A DNA stretch of 32,152 nucleotides from Alphaproteobacteria bacterium (GTDB lineage: Bacteria; Pseudomonadota; Alphaproteobacteria; Caulobacterales; Caulobacteraceae): assembly GCA_018895795.1 (NCBI GenBank), contig JAHINZ010000425.1, positions 1 through 32,152 of the forward strand. Direction: 5' to 3'. The position numbers were made by a program, and so were the translations under genes. Under the pieces are notes generated by a model, which did no database searches, was not told where the DNA came from, and saw nothing but the letters and a program-made list of their open reading frames with translations. Below are positions 17,160 through 26,668 of the stretch, piece after piece. Numbering within the stretch: position 1 is the first letter of the stretch; each line of letters opens with the position of its first letter.

Positions 17160-17563
17160 GCCAGGATCGCCGCCAGCCGCGCCTTCAGGGCTTCGGTGTC
17201 CTTCATCTGGCATTCCCAGATCGTCTCGACCCGCCAGCCGGCCGCTGTAAGGGCCTGGGCGGCCCGCAGGTCCCTGGCCCGGTTGCGGACCACCTTGGCC
17301 AGCCAGTAGTCGCGATTGGCCTTGGGCACGCGCGATCCCCGGGCGCAGTCGTGACCGTGCCAGAAACAGCCATGGACGAAGAAGGCCAGCTTGCGGCCCG
17401 GCATCACCAGGTCGGGCTTGCCGGGCAGGTCCTGGCGCTGCAGGCGATAGCGGGCGCCCAGGGCGGTGAGGGTCTTGCGCAGCAGACGCTCGGGTCCGGT
17501 GTCGCGGCTCTTGACCCGGGCCATCACCGCCGAGCGCTTGGCCTTGTCATAGACGTCGGTCAT
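17108..17563 (-). CDS. vsr: Very short patch repair endonuclease (Vsr)
   Basis: MTDVYDKAKRSAVMARVKSRDTGPE..., GKPDLVMPGRKLAFFVHGCFWHGHDC, WLAKVVRNRARD, GWRVETIWECQ. Confidence 0.95.
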   Translation of the reverse strand: MTDVYDKAKRSAVMARVKSRDTGPERLLRKTLTALGARYRLQRQDLPGKPDLVMPGRKLAFFVHGCFWHGHDCARGSRVPKANRDYWLAKVVRNRARDLRAAQALTAAGWRVETIWECQMKDTEALKARLAAILAQAAARTPPANTPAKAL

Positions 17564-17615
17564 GGGCGGGGCTCCAGCGGACGGCGGGTGGTCCGCCGCC
17601 CGCTGGGCGAGGGGC

Positions 17616-18602
17616 TCAGAGGCCGTCGAACAGGGCCGTGGACAGGTAGCGTTCGGCGAAGCTGGGAATGATCGCCACGATCAGCTTGCCGGCATACTCG
17701 TCGCGCAGGGCCAGGTCGAAGGCGGCGGTCAGGGCGGCGCCCGAGCTGATCCCGACCGGGATGCCCTCGACCGAGGCCGCGCGGCGGGCCATGGCGAAGG
17801 CGTCGTCATTGCTGACCTGAACGATGTCGTCGATCACGCCGCGATCCAGGATGCCGGGTACGAAGCCGGCCCCGATGCCCTGGATCTTGTGCGGACCGGG
17901 CGCGCCGCCCGACAGCACGGCCGAGGCCTCGGGCTCGACGGCGACCATCCTCAGCGACGGCTTGCGGGCCTTCAGCGCCTGGCCGACGCCGCTGATCGTA
18001 CCGCCGGTGCCGACGCCGGAGACCACGGCGTCGACCGCGCCGGCGGTGTCGTTCCAGATCTCCTCGGCGGTCGAGACCCGGTGGATCAGCGGGTTGGCGC
18101 TGTTCTCGAACTGCTGGGGCATCACCGCGCCGGGGGTGGCCTCGATGATCTCCTGGGCCCGGGCGACGGCGCCGCGCATGCCCTTCTCGGCCGGGGTCAG
18201 CTCCAGCTTGGCGCCCATCAGCAGCAACATCTTGCGGCGCTCGATCGACATGCTTTCGGGCATCACCAGGATCAGCTTGTAGCCCTTGGCGGCGGCCACG
18301 AAGGCCAGGGCGATGCCGGTATTGCCGCTGGTGGGCTCGACCAGGGTGTCGCCCGGCTTGATCAGGCCCTGGGCCTCCAGCGACTCGATCATCGCCACGC
18401 CGATGCGGTCCTTGACCGAGGCCAGGGGATTGAAGAACTCCAGCTTGGCGACGACCTCGCCCTTGGGCTTGATCTGGGCCGACAGTCGCGGCAGCCGCAC
18501 CAGCGGGGTGTCGCCGATGGTGTCGAGGATGGAGTCATAGATCTTGCCGCGCCCGGAACGCTTGTAGCGGGCCGCGTCGTAGGAGGAGGTGGCGTCGGCC
18601 AT
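17616..18602 (-). CDS. cysK: Cysteine synthase A
   Basis: [33 protein letters not shown] (PLP lysine), [37 protein letters not shown]. Confidence 0.96.
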   Translation of the reverse strand: MADATSSYDAARYKRSGRGKIYDSILDTIGDTPLVRLPRLSAQIKPKGEVVAKLEFFNPLASVKDRIGVAMIESLEAQGLIKPGDTLVEPTSGNTGIALAFVAAAKGYKLILVMPESMSIERRKMLLLMGAKLELTPAEKGMRGAVARAQEIIEATPGAVMPQQFENSANPLIHRVSTAEEIWNDTAGAVDAVVSGVGTGGTISGVGQALKARKPSLRMVAVEPEASAVLSGGAPGPHKIQGIGAGFVPGILDRGVIDDIVQVSNDDAFAMARRAASVEGIPVGISSGAALTAAFDLALRDEYAGKLIVAIIPSFAERYLSTALFDGL

Positions 18603-18679
18603 GGGAAGATCTCGCTGAAGCTGGGTCGGCCCGCGGGCCGGAGGCCACCTTAGGACGGGCGGTTTGGCGTGTCAGGGGG

Positions 18680-19804
18680 TCATTCGGCGGCGAGGCTTGC
18701 AGATTTGCTATCGACCAAGGGGTCCAGCAGACGCTCTGCCAGCCAGCGCACCACGGGCAGGGCGACGCCGTCGCCGATCACGTGCAGGCCGGCCGTCTGG
18801 CTGCCCGGCAGGGTGTAGCGGTCGGGCAGACCCATCAGGCGCGCGCCCTCGCGGGGGCTGATCAGGCGCGATCGCACCTGGCCTTGGTCGATGACCAGCA
18901 GGGTCTGGCGCGACGAGCCGCCGCGCGGGGTGCGCAGGCAGCCGGCCAGGCCGTCGAAGCGGACTTCGGCCCGCTGCTCGCCGCCCCGCATGCGCTTGAA
19001 AACCGAGCCGACCGCCCTCTGGCCCTGGGCCAGGCGGGTTTCGACGGCGGTGCGGTGGGCGGGGGCCATCAGGGCCAACAGGGTCCGGGTCTGCTCCGGC
19101 GTGTTCCAGCCCACGGCGGCGTCGGGCTCGAGCATCGCGGCCAGGTCGGTGTTGCGGGCCGGCGGGGCTTGCAGGCCCCACCAGATCCAGTCGGCCTGCA
19201 GCGCGGCCGGCAGTCGGTCGTAGGCCGCCTTGACCGCCTTGGTCTGGAAGGCGCTCGGACCGGCCAGGGCTCCGGCGGCGGCGCGTGTGGCGACCACGAA
19301 CACGCGCGGCCGCGACTGCGGGGTGAACCGCGCCGCGTCGATTTCCAGCGCCCCGAAGCGGTAGCCCTCGTCAGCCAGGGCCTGGCACAGGGCGGTGAAA
19401 TCGCGCCCCTCGTGCGAGGTCAGCAGGCCGACCACATTCTCGACGACCAGGGTGTGGGGCGCGCGGCCCTCGACGCTCAGGGCCTGGATCAGCTTCCAGA
19501 ACCCGAAGAAGGCCGAGGAGCGACCGCCGCTCAGCCCGGCCCGGGCCCCGGCCAGGCTGAAGTCCTGGCAGGGGCTGGAGGCCCAGGCCAGGTCGGCGGT
19601 CGGCAGGTCGGCCGCCTGGATGGCCCAGACGTCGCCTTGGTGGAAGTGCTCGCCCGCGTCGGCGAAATTGGCGCGATAGGTCGCCGCCTTGACCGGGTCG
19701 AAGTCGTTGGCGAAGGCGCAGGTCCAGCCCTCGCCCAGGCCCAGACGGGCCATGCCGCCGCCGGCGAAGAATTCCAGAAAGCGGGCTGGGGCTTTGCGAG
19801 TCAT
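18680..19804 (-). CDS. DNA (cytosine-5-)-methyltransferase
   Basis: Motif I FFAGGGMARLGLG, IV SSPCQDFSLAG, VI VVENVVGLL, VIII TPQSRPRVFVVA, IX RLISPREGARLMGLPDRY, X GDGVALPVVRWLAERLL. Confidence 0.95.
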   Translation of the reverse strand: MTRKAPARFLEFFAGGGMARLGLGEGWTCAFANDFDPVKAATYRANFADAGEHFHQGDVWAIQAADLPTADLAWASSPCQDFSLAGARAGLSGGRSSAFFGFWKLIQALSVEGRAPHTLVVENVVGLLTSHEGRDFTALCQALADEGYRFGALEIDAARFTPQSRPRVFVVATRAAAGALAGPSAFQTKAVKAAYDRLPAALQADWIWWGLQAPPARNTDLAAMLEPDAAVGWNTPEQTRTLLALMAPAHRTAVETRLAQGQRAVGSVFKRMRGGEQRAEVRFDGLAGCLRTPRGGSSRQTLLVIDQGQVRSRLISPREGARLMGLPDRYTLPGSQTAGLHVIGDGVALPVVRWLAERLLDPLVDSKSASLAAE

Positions 19805-19851
19805 GACGCGAGAGTCTAGCCTCAGTCGGGCAATAGGGGATAGCCGCCGCC

Positions 19852-20298
19852 ATGTTTCGCACAGCCGTGTTCTGCGCCCTGGCCTTGGCCCTGACCGGCT
19901 GCGGCGAGTCGATGGGCGCGTCCGAGGACGCCCCGCCGCCGGCCGACGCGCCGGTGGTCAAGGGCGCGGACTATTCCGGCGATATCGACGTCATCGGGAC
20001 CGAGCCGTTCTGGAGCGTGAAGATCCGCGCCGGCGGCGTCGCGCTCAGCCGGCCCGATCACCCGGAGGTCCGCAACGCCAACCCCGGCGTGCGGATCGAT
20101 GGCCAGCAGGGGGTCTGGGATTCCAACGGCCCGACCGAGGGCGAAGGCCGGCTGGTCGTGCGGCTGACGCCGGGCGTCTGCACCGACGGCATGTCCGACC
20201 GGGTCTACCGGTTCTCGGCGGAAATCTGGGTGGACGGCGAGACGCTGAAGGGCTGCGCCGACCATACCGATCAGCTGCAGGCTCAGCCCAAGCCTTAG
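19852..20298 (+). CDS. Lipoprotein, COG3650-like
   Basis: Lipobox ALTGC; GTEPFWSVKIRAGGVALSRPD, TPGVCTDGMSDRVYRFSAEI...LKGCAD. Confidence 0.8.
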   Translation: MFRTAVFCALALALTGCGESMGASEDAPPPADAPVVKGADYSGDIDVIGTEPFWSVKIRAGGVALSRPDHPEVRNANPGVRIDGQQGVWDSNGPTEGEGRLVVRLTPGVCTDGMSDRVYRFSAEIWVDGETLKGCADHTDQLQAQPKP

Positions 20299-20429
20299 CC
20301 GTGGCGCAGCTGGATCGTCTCGAACGCGGACTGGGTCTGGCGCGGCTTGTTGCTTCCGGGCGTGGGCAGCAGCAGGCCGATCGTCACGGCGACTAGCAGG
20401 GCAAGGGCAAGGGAGGCCTTGATGGCCAT
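20295..20429 (-). CDS. Small single-TM hypothetical protein (44 aa)
   Basis: MAIKASLALALLVAVTIGLLLPTPGSNKPRQTQSAFETIQLRHG; AAGGCCTCCC-type purine-rich region is weak; stop overlaps the convergent lipoprotein stop. Confidence 0.5.
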   Translation of the reverse strand: MAIKASLALALLVAVTIGLLLPTPGSNKPRQTQSAFETIQLRHG

Positions 20430-20552
20430 GGCGGGTCTCTGGTCTGGCGTTGCGCGAAAATCGCGGCCGCGCTTCAGCAACACAGATAGTTGCCAAAACC
20501 CGACGTTCAAGCACCTCCCGAAAGAATGGGCGCAAAGCGTTACCGGAATGCA

Positions 20553-20592
20553 AATCGGGCCGGGAACCCCTTTGGAGGGGCCCGGCCCGATT
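20553..20592 (-). terminator. Strong hairpin, likely intrinsic terminator downstream of thiolase
   Basis: AATCGGGCCGGG/CCCGGCCCGATT (12 bp perfect) plus inner CCCCT-ttgg-AGGGG. Confidence 0.65.
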
Positions 20593-20606
20593 GAGCTCAG
20601 TCTCGT

Positions 20607-20714
20607 CTCCCTTCCCCCTTGATGGGGGAAGGGCGGGGATGGGGGTGAAGCGGCGGTTCCGCCGGCAGACGCCCTTTCACCCCACCCAACCCTCCCCCAT
20701 CGAGGGGGAGGGCT
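20607..20714. repeat. REPIN-like imperfect inverted repeat (element A)
   Basis: CCCTTCCCCCTTGATGGGGGAAGGG...TGGGGGTGAAG versus reverse complement of CTTTCACCCCACCC..CCCTCCCCCATCGAGGGGGAGGG; central CGGCGGttCCGCCG hairpin. Confidence 0.75.
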
Positions 20715-20723
20715 CATTTCACG

Positions 20724-21911
20724 CTAGAAGATTTCGAACAGGCCGGCGGCGCCCATGCCGCCGCCGATGCACATGGTCACCACGCCCAGCTTGGCGCCGC
20801 GACGCTTGCCTTCCAGCAGCATATGGCCGGCGCAGCGGGCGCCGGTCATGCCGAAGGGGTGGCCGATGGCGATCGAGCCGCCGTTGACGTTGTACTTTTC
20901 CGGATCGATGCCCAGCTTGTCGCGGCTATAGAGGCACTGGCTGGCGAAGGCTTCGTTCAGTTCCCACAGGTCGATGTCGTCAACCTTCAGGCCGTGGCGT
21001 TCCAGCAGGCGCGGCACGGCATAGACCGGGCCGATGCCCATTTCGTCGGGCTCGCAGCCGGCGACGGCGAAGCCCCGGAAGGCGCCCAGCGGGGTCAGGC
21101 CGCGACGGGCGGCCTCGGCGGCTTCCATGATCACCACGGCGGCGGCGCCGTCCGAGAGCTGGCTGGCGTTGCCGGCGGTGACGAACTTGCCTTCACCCAT
21201 GACGGGCTTGAGGCTGTTGAGGCCTTCGAGCGTGGTTTCGGGACGGTTGCACTCGTCCTTGTCGACCACGTAGTCGACGAAGCTCTCTTCCTTGGTTTCC
21301 TTGTTGACCACCTTCATCTTGGTGGCCATCGGCACGATCTCGTCGTTGAACAGGCCGGCCACCTGGGCGGCGGCGATGCGCTGCTGGCTGCGCAGGGCGT
21401 ATTCGTCCTGAACTTCGCGGCTGATATTGTAGCGCTTGGCCACGATGTCGGCGGTGTCGATCATCGCCATCCACAGGGCCGGATGGGTCTTCATCAGCTT
21501 CTCTTCGGTGATGTGGAAGCGGTTCATGTGACCGCCGCCCTGCACCAAGGAGATCGACTCGACGCCGCCGCCGATGGCGACATTGGCGCCGTCATTGCGC
21601 ACATAGTTGGCCATCGTGGCGATGGCCTGCAGGCCCGACGAGCAGAAGCGGTTGATGGTCTGGCCCGAGACGGTGACGGGCAGGCCGGCCCACATGGCCG
21701 CGTTGCGCGCCACGTTCATGCCGGTGGCGCCCTCGGGACCGCCGCAGCCCAGGGCCACGTCTTCCACTTCGCCGCCGTCGAGACCGGCGCGCGACACGGC
21801 GTGCTGGATGGCGTGACCGGCCATGGCCGCGCCATGGGTATTGTTGAAACCACCGCGGTTGGACTTGGCCAGACCGGTGCGGGCGTAAGAGACGATGACC
21901 GCTTCGCGCAT
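20724..21911 (-). CDS. Acetyl-CoA C-acyltransferase (thiolase)
   Basis: [79 protein letters not shown]. Confidence 0.95.
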   Translation of the reverse strand: MREAVIVSYARTGLAKSNRGGFNNTHGAAMAGHAIQHAVSRAGLDGGEVEDVALGCGGPEGATGMNVARNAAMWAGLPVTVSGQTINRFCSSGLQAIATMANYVRNDGANVAIGGGVESISLVQGGGHMNRFHITEEKLMKTHPALWMAMIDTADIVAKRYNISREVQDEYALRSQQRIAAAQVAGLFNDEIVPMATKMKVVNKETKEESFVDYVVDKDECNRPETTLEGLNSLKPVMGEGKFVTAGNASQLSDGAAAVVIMEAAEAARRGLTPLGAFRGFAVAGCEPDEMGIGPVYAVPRLLERHGLKVDDIDLWELNEAFASQCLYSRDKLGIDPEKYNVNGGSIAIGHPFGMTGARCAGHMLLEGKRRGAKLGVVTMCIGGGMGAAGLFEIF

Positions 21912-22081
21912 TGGGCGCTTCTCCCCGTTAAACGTTAGTTTGAATTGGCGGCGACCTTAGACGCTGAATTCCGTCAGCGAAAGGTCACGCGAACGTAAAG
22001 CGTCTTGACCTCTCCGGGCGTCGGATGGACGCTCCTGAACAACGATAAGATACCATCACAAGAGTCCGGGGAGGACCGACC

Positions 22082-23827
22082 ATGGCCGATCAGGCTTACG
22101 ACCTCGTGCTGCGCGGCGGGACCGTGCTGGACGGCTCCGGCGCCGAGGGCTTCGTCGCCGACGTCGGCGTCAAGGACGGCCTGATCGCGGCCATTGGCCC
22201 GAGGCTGGCCGCCGGCCGCGAGGAGATCGACGCCACCGGCCGTCTGGTCACCCCCGGCTTTGTCGACATCCACACCCATTATGACGGCCAGGCGACCTGG
22301 GACACCCGCATGACGCCCAGCTCCGGCCATGGGGTCACCACGGTGGTGATGGGCAATTGCGGCGTCGGCTTCGCGCCCTGCAAGCCCGAGGACCGCGACC
22401 GGCTGATCCGGTTGATGGAGGGCGTCGAGGACATCCCCTTTCCGGTGCTGACCGAGGGCCTGCCCTGGACCTGGGAGAGTTTCCCCGACTATCTGGACGC
22501 GCTGGAAAAGCGCCGGTTCGACGTCGATATCGGCGCCCAGCTGCCCCATGCGGCCCTGCGGGTGTTCGTGATGGGCGAGCGCGGAGCCAATCGCGAACCG
22601 GCGACGCCGGCCGATATCGCCGCCATGGCCGCCCTCGCCAAACGGGCGGTCGAGGCCGGGGCCCTGGGCTTTTCCACCTCGCGCACCCTCAACCATCGCA
22701 CCAGCGACGGCCAGCCGACCCCGACCCTGACGGCGGGTGAGGATGAACTGACCGGCATCGCCCTGGGTCTGGCCGCCGCCGGCAAGGGCGTGCTGCAACT
22801 GGTCTCCGACTTCTTCCCCGACGGCCTGGCCGAGCTGGCCATGCTGCGCCGGATCGTCGAGCGCTCGAGGCGACCGCTGTCGTTCTCGCTGGTCCAGAGC
22901 CCCAAGTCGCCGGACGGTTGGAAGGCGATGCTGGCGGGCCTGCAGGCGGCGGCCGACGCCGGCCTGCCGATCAAGGCTCAGGTCTGCGGCCGTCCGGTGG
23001 GGGTGCTGTTCGGGCTGGAGCTGACCCTCAATCCGTTCAGCCAGAGCCCGGTCTTCGCCGACATCGCCGGCTTGCCGCTGGCCGAAAGGGTCGCCGCTCT
23101 GCGCGACCCGGACTTCCGGGCCCGCCTGCTGGCCGAGAAAAGCGATCCCAAGGGGCCCTTCGCCGGCAGCGCGCTGCGGGCCTGGGACAATCTGTTCCCG
23201 ATGGACGAGGTCCCCGACTACGAGCCGACCGCCGACCAGACCGTGGCCGCCCTGGCCGCCGCCTCGGGTCGCGATCCGGCCGAGGTGGCGCTGGACGCGA
23301 TGCTGCGCAACGACGGGCGCGGCATGCTCTATCACCCGTTCCTGAACTATGCCGACGGCTCGCTGGACCCCAGCTTCGCCATGCTGAGCCACAAGGACAC
23401 CGTGCCGGGCCTGTCGGACGGCGGGGCCCATGTCGGCATGATCTGCGACGGCAGCTTCCCGACCAGCAACCTGGTTCACTGGACCCGCGAGCGCACCCGC
23501 GGTCCGCGCATTCCGCTGGCGACCATGGTGGCGATGCAGACCCGCGACACCGCCCTGACCGTCGGCCTGAGGGATCGCGGCCTGATCGCGCCCGGCTATC
23601 GGGCCGACCTCAATGTCATCGACTATGAGGGCCTGAGACTGGACGCGCCCCGCGTCGCCTACGACCTGCCGGCCGGCGGGCGGCGGCTGACCCAGAAGGC
23701 GTATGGCTATGTGGCGACGATCGTCGGCGGGGTGGTGACCTATCGCGACGGCGAGCCGACCGGGGCCCTGCCGGGAAGGCTGGTGCGCGGCGCCCAGGCG
23801 GCGCCGATGGCCCTGGCGGCGGAATAG
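22082..23827 (+). CDS. N-acyl-D-amino-acid deacylase family amidohydrolase
   Basis: [82 protein letters not shown]. Confidence 0.9.
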   Translation: MADQAYDLVLRGGTVLDGSGAEGFVADVGVKDGLIAAIGPRLAAGREEIDATGRLVTPGFVDIHTHYDGQATWDTRMTPSSGHGVTTVVMGNCGVGFAPCKPEDRDRLIRLMEGVEDIPFPVLTEGLPWTWESFPDYLDALEKRRFDVDIGAQLPHAALRVFVMGERGANREPATPADIAAMAALAKRAVEAGALGFSTSRTLNHRTSDGQPTPTLTAGEDELTGIALGLAAAGKGVLQLVSDFFPDGLAELAMLRRIVERSRRPLSFSLVQSPKSPDGWKAMLAGLQAAADAGLPIKAQVCGRPVGVLFGLELTLNPFSQSPVFADIAGLPLAERVAALRDPDFRARLLAEKSDPKGPFAGSALRAWDNLFPMDEVPDYEPTADQTVAALAAASGRDPAEVALDAMLRNDGRGMLYHPFLNYADGSLDPSFAMLSHKDTVPGLSDGGAHVGMICDGSFPTSNLVHWTRERTRGPRIPLATMVAMQTRDTALTVGLRDRGLIAPGYRADLNVIDYEGLRLDAPRVAYDLPAGGRRLTQKAYGYVATIVGGVVTYRDGEPTGALPGRLVRGAQAAPMALAAE

Positions 23828-23835
23828 GCGGCCCA

Positions 23836-23909
23836 CTTGCCCCCTCCTGGCTGCTGCGCAGCCGTCCTCCCCCTCCGGGGGAGGAGCGCGTCAGCGCGGA
23901 GGGGGCGAG
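23836..23909. repeat. Palindromic three-arm repeat (element B)
   Basis: CTTGCCCCCTCC/GGAGGGGGCGAG closing stem; arms GGCTGC-tgc-GCAGCC, TCCTCCCCC-tcc-GGGGGAGGA, GCGC-gtca-GCGC. Confidence 0.8.
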
Positions 23910-23919
23910 TACCGAGTCC

Positions 23920-24351
23920 CTATTCCCCGAACCCGTCGCCCGGCGTCATCGGCGACAGCCGGATCAGCCGCGAGTCCTCGACCGCCGCCTGTCGATGCTT
24001 GACGAACTCGCGGTAGTCGGGGTCGGTGACCATGGCCAGGAAGGCTCCGGCGTTGGGGTATTCGGCGATAAAGGCCAGGTCCCAGCGCTCGTCGGTCGGG
24101 CCCGTCAGCACGACCTCCGGCTTGCCCGCCCAGATCTGCTTGCCGCCCAGCTTCGCGAACAGGGCGGCGGTCTCCCGGCCATAGGCGCGATAGGCGTCCA
24201 GGCCCGAACGGCCCTTGCCGTGCTCGGGATGGTCGGCCGGATAGTCGGCCAGGGCCTTCAGACGCACCAGGTTGAGCATCTGGATCGGCGTATCGCGCGG
24301 CAGGCCCTTGAAGGCGTCAAACTGCGCGCGGGTCGGGTCGATGCTGGACAT
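23920..24351 (-). CDS. DUF1330 domain-containing protein
   Basis: PIQMLNLVRLKALADYP...YRAYGRETAALFAKLGGKQIWAGKPE..DLAFIAEYPNAGAFLAMVTDPDYRE. Confidence 0.85.
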   Translation of the reverse strand: MSSIDPTRAQFDAFKGLPRDTPIQMLNLVRLKALADYPADHPEHGKGRSGLDAYRAYGRETAALFAKLGGKQIWAGKPEVVLTGPTDERWDLAFIAEYPNAGAFLAMVTDPDYREFVKHRQAAVEDSRLIRLSPMTPGDGFGE

Positions 24352-24363
24352 GGGGCGGTCTCC

Positions 24364-25176
24364 CTAGTGTTGCTTGCGGCCATTTGGCGGCCAAAGGACG
24401 AAAAGCGCCAGGGCCAGCAGGGCCAGGGCGATGGCTTCGGCAGGGCGTGTTCGCCAGGCGCCGACCGCGCCGAGGCCGTTGATCACGAAATGCGGCACGA
24501 TGCCGGCGATCAGCACGCCGCCCCGCGTCCGCATGAATAGCCAGGTCATCAGCAGCGATAGAGCGATCGTGCCCAGGGCGTACCAGCCCAGGTTCGAAAG
24601 CGACGAATTGACGATGCCCGAGAACAGGAAGGCTGGGATGTGCCAGATCGTCCAGACGACGCCCAACGCGCCGCCGGCGACCAGCGGCGGCCAGCGGTCC
24701 AGCAGGCGGGGCAGGGCGTAGCCGCGCCAGCCGAGCTCCTCGCCCAGGGGCCCCGAATTCGTGAGGATCTGGGCGGTGGTGAACAACAGCAACGGGGTGG
24801 CCACCAGCACGTCGCCGGGCCGCACGGGCCAGGCGCTGAACGCAGGAACCAGCAGGCTGAGACCCAGGGCGATCGCCGGCAGGGCCAGGAACGCGAGGGC
24901 CAGCGCCCAGAGCGGCGTCACCTGGATCAGACGGCGGCCAAGTCGACCCAGGCCCGCCGTCCCCTCGAACGTCAGGGTCAGGGCCAGGGCGACGAGGGTC
25001 GGAGAACAGGCCGCCAGCAGATAGGCCGGCGACCCATAGACGAAGGGGCCGAAGACGGCCGTCAAGGGCTGGGGAAAGAGCAGATAGAGTCCGCCGACGC
25101 CCCAGGTGATCAGGAAGACGAGACCCAGAAAGAGCCAGACGCGGCGGAATTCGCGGCGGCTGGCTCTCTCCGCCAT
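24364..25176 (-). CDS. CPBP family intramembrane metalloprotease
   Basis: GPLGEELGWRGYALPRLLDR (EExxxR), TIWHIPAF, multiple TM segments. Confidence 0.88.
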   Translation of the reverse strand: MAERASRREFRRVWLFLGLVFLITWGVGGLYLLFPQPLTAVFGPFVYGSPAYLLAACSPTLVALALTLTFEGTAGLGRLGRRLIQVTPLWALALAFLALPAIALGLSLLVPAFSAWPVRPGDVLVATPLLLFTTAQILTNSGPLGEELGWRGYALPRLLDRWPPLVAGGALGVVWTIWHIPAFLFSGIVNSSLSNLGWYALGTIALSLLMTWLFMRTRGGVLIAGIVPHFVINGLGAVGAWRTRPAEAIALALLALALFVLWPPNGRKQH

Positions 25177-25180
25177 GGCC

Positions 25181-25879
25181 TCAGCGTTTCGGCAGGATGG
25201 TCAGGCCATCCGGCAGTTCATTAGCGTCGTCGGCCTTGACCGGAACATGGCTGGACAGGATCTGGCCGGTGCGGGTGACGGCGGCGACGAAGCCGTCGGC
25301 GACCTTGCCGCGCTTCAGGCCAGCCACCAGGTCGGCCACCACCTCGTCCCAGACCGTGTTGGGGGCGGCCTTGTAGATGCCCTCGTCGGCGATGACCTCG
25401 ACGCGGTGCTCGGCCAGGGCGGCGAAGATCAGCACCCCCGTCCGATCACGGGTTTGGTGCAGGCCCTGGCTGAGGAACTGGTCCATGGCCGCGCGCTTGA
25501 CCCGGGCCGTCTTCAGGGCGCCGGGCGTCAGGGCGCGGCGCACGGGCGGGATCGAGGCGATCAGGGCCGCCAGGATGAAGATCGCGACCTGCAGGGCGAT
25601 ATAGACCGACAGGGCCGAGAAGATCGCCGTGTCGGTCGCCGTGGCGTGGCCGATCGTCCAGCCGCCGAACAGCCTTGTCAGCATGTCGGGACGCAGGCCG
25701 GCGAACAACGCCGCCGCCGGCAGCACCAGGGCCGTCGCGGCCGCCCAGACCAGCGGCGTTTCGCGATAGTCCGACACCTCGGGCGCCAGGACGCAGAAGA
25801 TCTCGCCGGCGGTGGTCTTTTCGGCCGCCGCCACCGCCTGGGCGATGCGAGCCTGGTCTTCGGGGGATATCTTGCGCAT
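25181..25879 (-). CDS. TPM domain-containing membrane protein
   Basis: ISPEDQARIAQAVAAAEKTTAGEIFCVLAPEVSDY...RTGVLIFAALAEHRVEVIADEGI; ATG shares one base with preceding TGA. Confidence 0.85.
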   Translation of the reverse strand: MRKISPEDQARIAQAVAAAEKTTAGEIFCVLAPEVSDYRETPLVWAAATALVLPAAALFAGLRPDMLTRLFGGWTIGHATATDTAIFSALSVYIALQVAIFILAALIASIPPVRRALTPGALKTARVKRAAMDQFLSQGLHQTRDRTGVLIFAALAEHRVEVIADEGIYKAAPNTVWDEVVADLVAGLKRGKVADGFVAAVTRTGQILSSHVPVKADDANELPDGLTILPKR

Positions 25880-26661
25880 CACCAGCTCCCTGAGCTTCCG
25901 CCGCCGCCGAACGAGCCGCCGCCGCCGCCGCCCCAACCGCCGCCGCCGCCGCCGCCCCAGTCATTGTTGCGACCGCCGCCGTTGCTCAGCGCGCCCAGGA
26001 TGATCCACGGCAGGGCCGAGCCCAGACCGCCATGGCGACCCCGGCCCCCGGGCAGCAAACGGGTGATCAGGAAGATGACGAAGAAAAAGATCAGGATGGC
26101 CGCGATCCCGCCGCCGCCGCCGCCGCGCTGGGCGGCCTTGGGCTGGGCCGCCTGGGCGGCATTGGCCTTGGCCTGGTCCTCGGGCAGGGACAGCTGGGCG
26201 AGGATCTCGTCGGCCCCGGCCACCACGCCGCCTTGCAGGTCGCCGGCCTTGAACTTGGGCAGCACGGCGGTCTGGATGATCAGGCTGGACAGGGCGTCGG
26301 TCAGGATCGGCTCGAGGCCATAACCGACCTCGATCCGGACCTTGCGGTCATTGGGGGCGACCAGAAGGATGACGCCGGTGTTCTTGTCCTTCTCGCCGAT
26401 CCCCCAGGTGCGACCCAGCTGATAGCCGTAGTCCTCGATCTCATAGCCTTGCAGCGTCGGGACCGTGGCCACGACCAGCTGACGACCGGTGCTGTCCTCC
26501 AGGCCTTTCAGCTTGGCGGTCAGGTCGGCCTCGACCTGGGGCGACAGGATATTGGCCTCGTCGACCACGCGTCCCGACAGGGCCGGGAACTGGGGCGCGG
26601 CGAAGGCGGGCGCGGCGATCAGCACCAGGAGCGCCAGCGCGGCGGTCGCCCATCGCCTCAA
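25879..26661 (-). CDS. TPM domain (YgcG-like) protein, Gly-rich C-terminus; TTG start proposed
   Basis: Signal peptide (M)RRWATAALALLVLIAAPAFA; LSGRVVDEANILSPQVEADLTAKLKGLEDSTGRQLVVATVPTLQGYEIEDYGYQLGRTWGIG; WGGGGGGSFGGGGSSGSW end. Confidence 0.85.
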   Translation of the reverse strand: MRRWATAALALLVLIAAPAFAAPQFPALSGRVVDEANILSPQVEADLTAKLKGLEDSTGRQLVVATVPTLQGYEIEDYGYQLGRTWGIGEKDKNTGVILLVAPNDRKVRIEVGYGLEPILTDALSSLIIQTAVLPKFKAGDLQGGVVAGADEILAQLSLPEDQAKANAAQAAQPKAAQRGGGGGGIAAILIFFFVIFLITRLLPGGRGRHGGLGSALPWIILGALSNGGGRNNDWGGGGGGGWGGGGGGSFGGGGSSGSW

Positions 26662-26668
26662 CCCAGCA

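Noticed and set aside
18680-19804. Complete restriction-modification system
   Set aside because: No restriction endonuclease candidate in the neighbouring genes; only methyltransferase and Vsr are supported.
20600-20720. Possible CRISPR-like repeats
   Set aside because: No regularly spaced direct repeats; the structure is an inverted repeat pair.
21974-23836. 620-aa minus-strand ORF antisense to the amidohydrolase
   Set aside because: Mirror ORF; amidohydrolase metal-binding motifs are clear on the plus strand.
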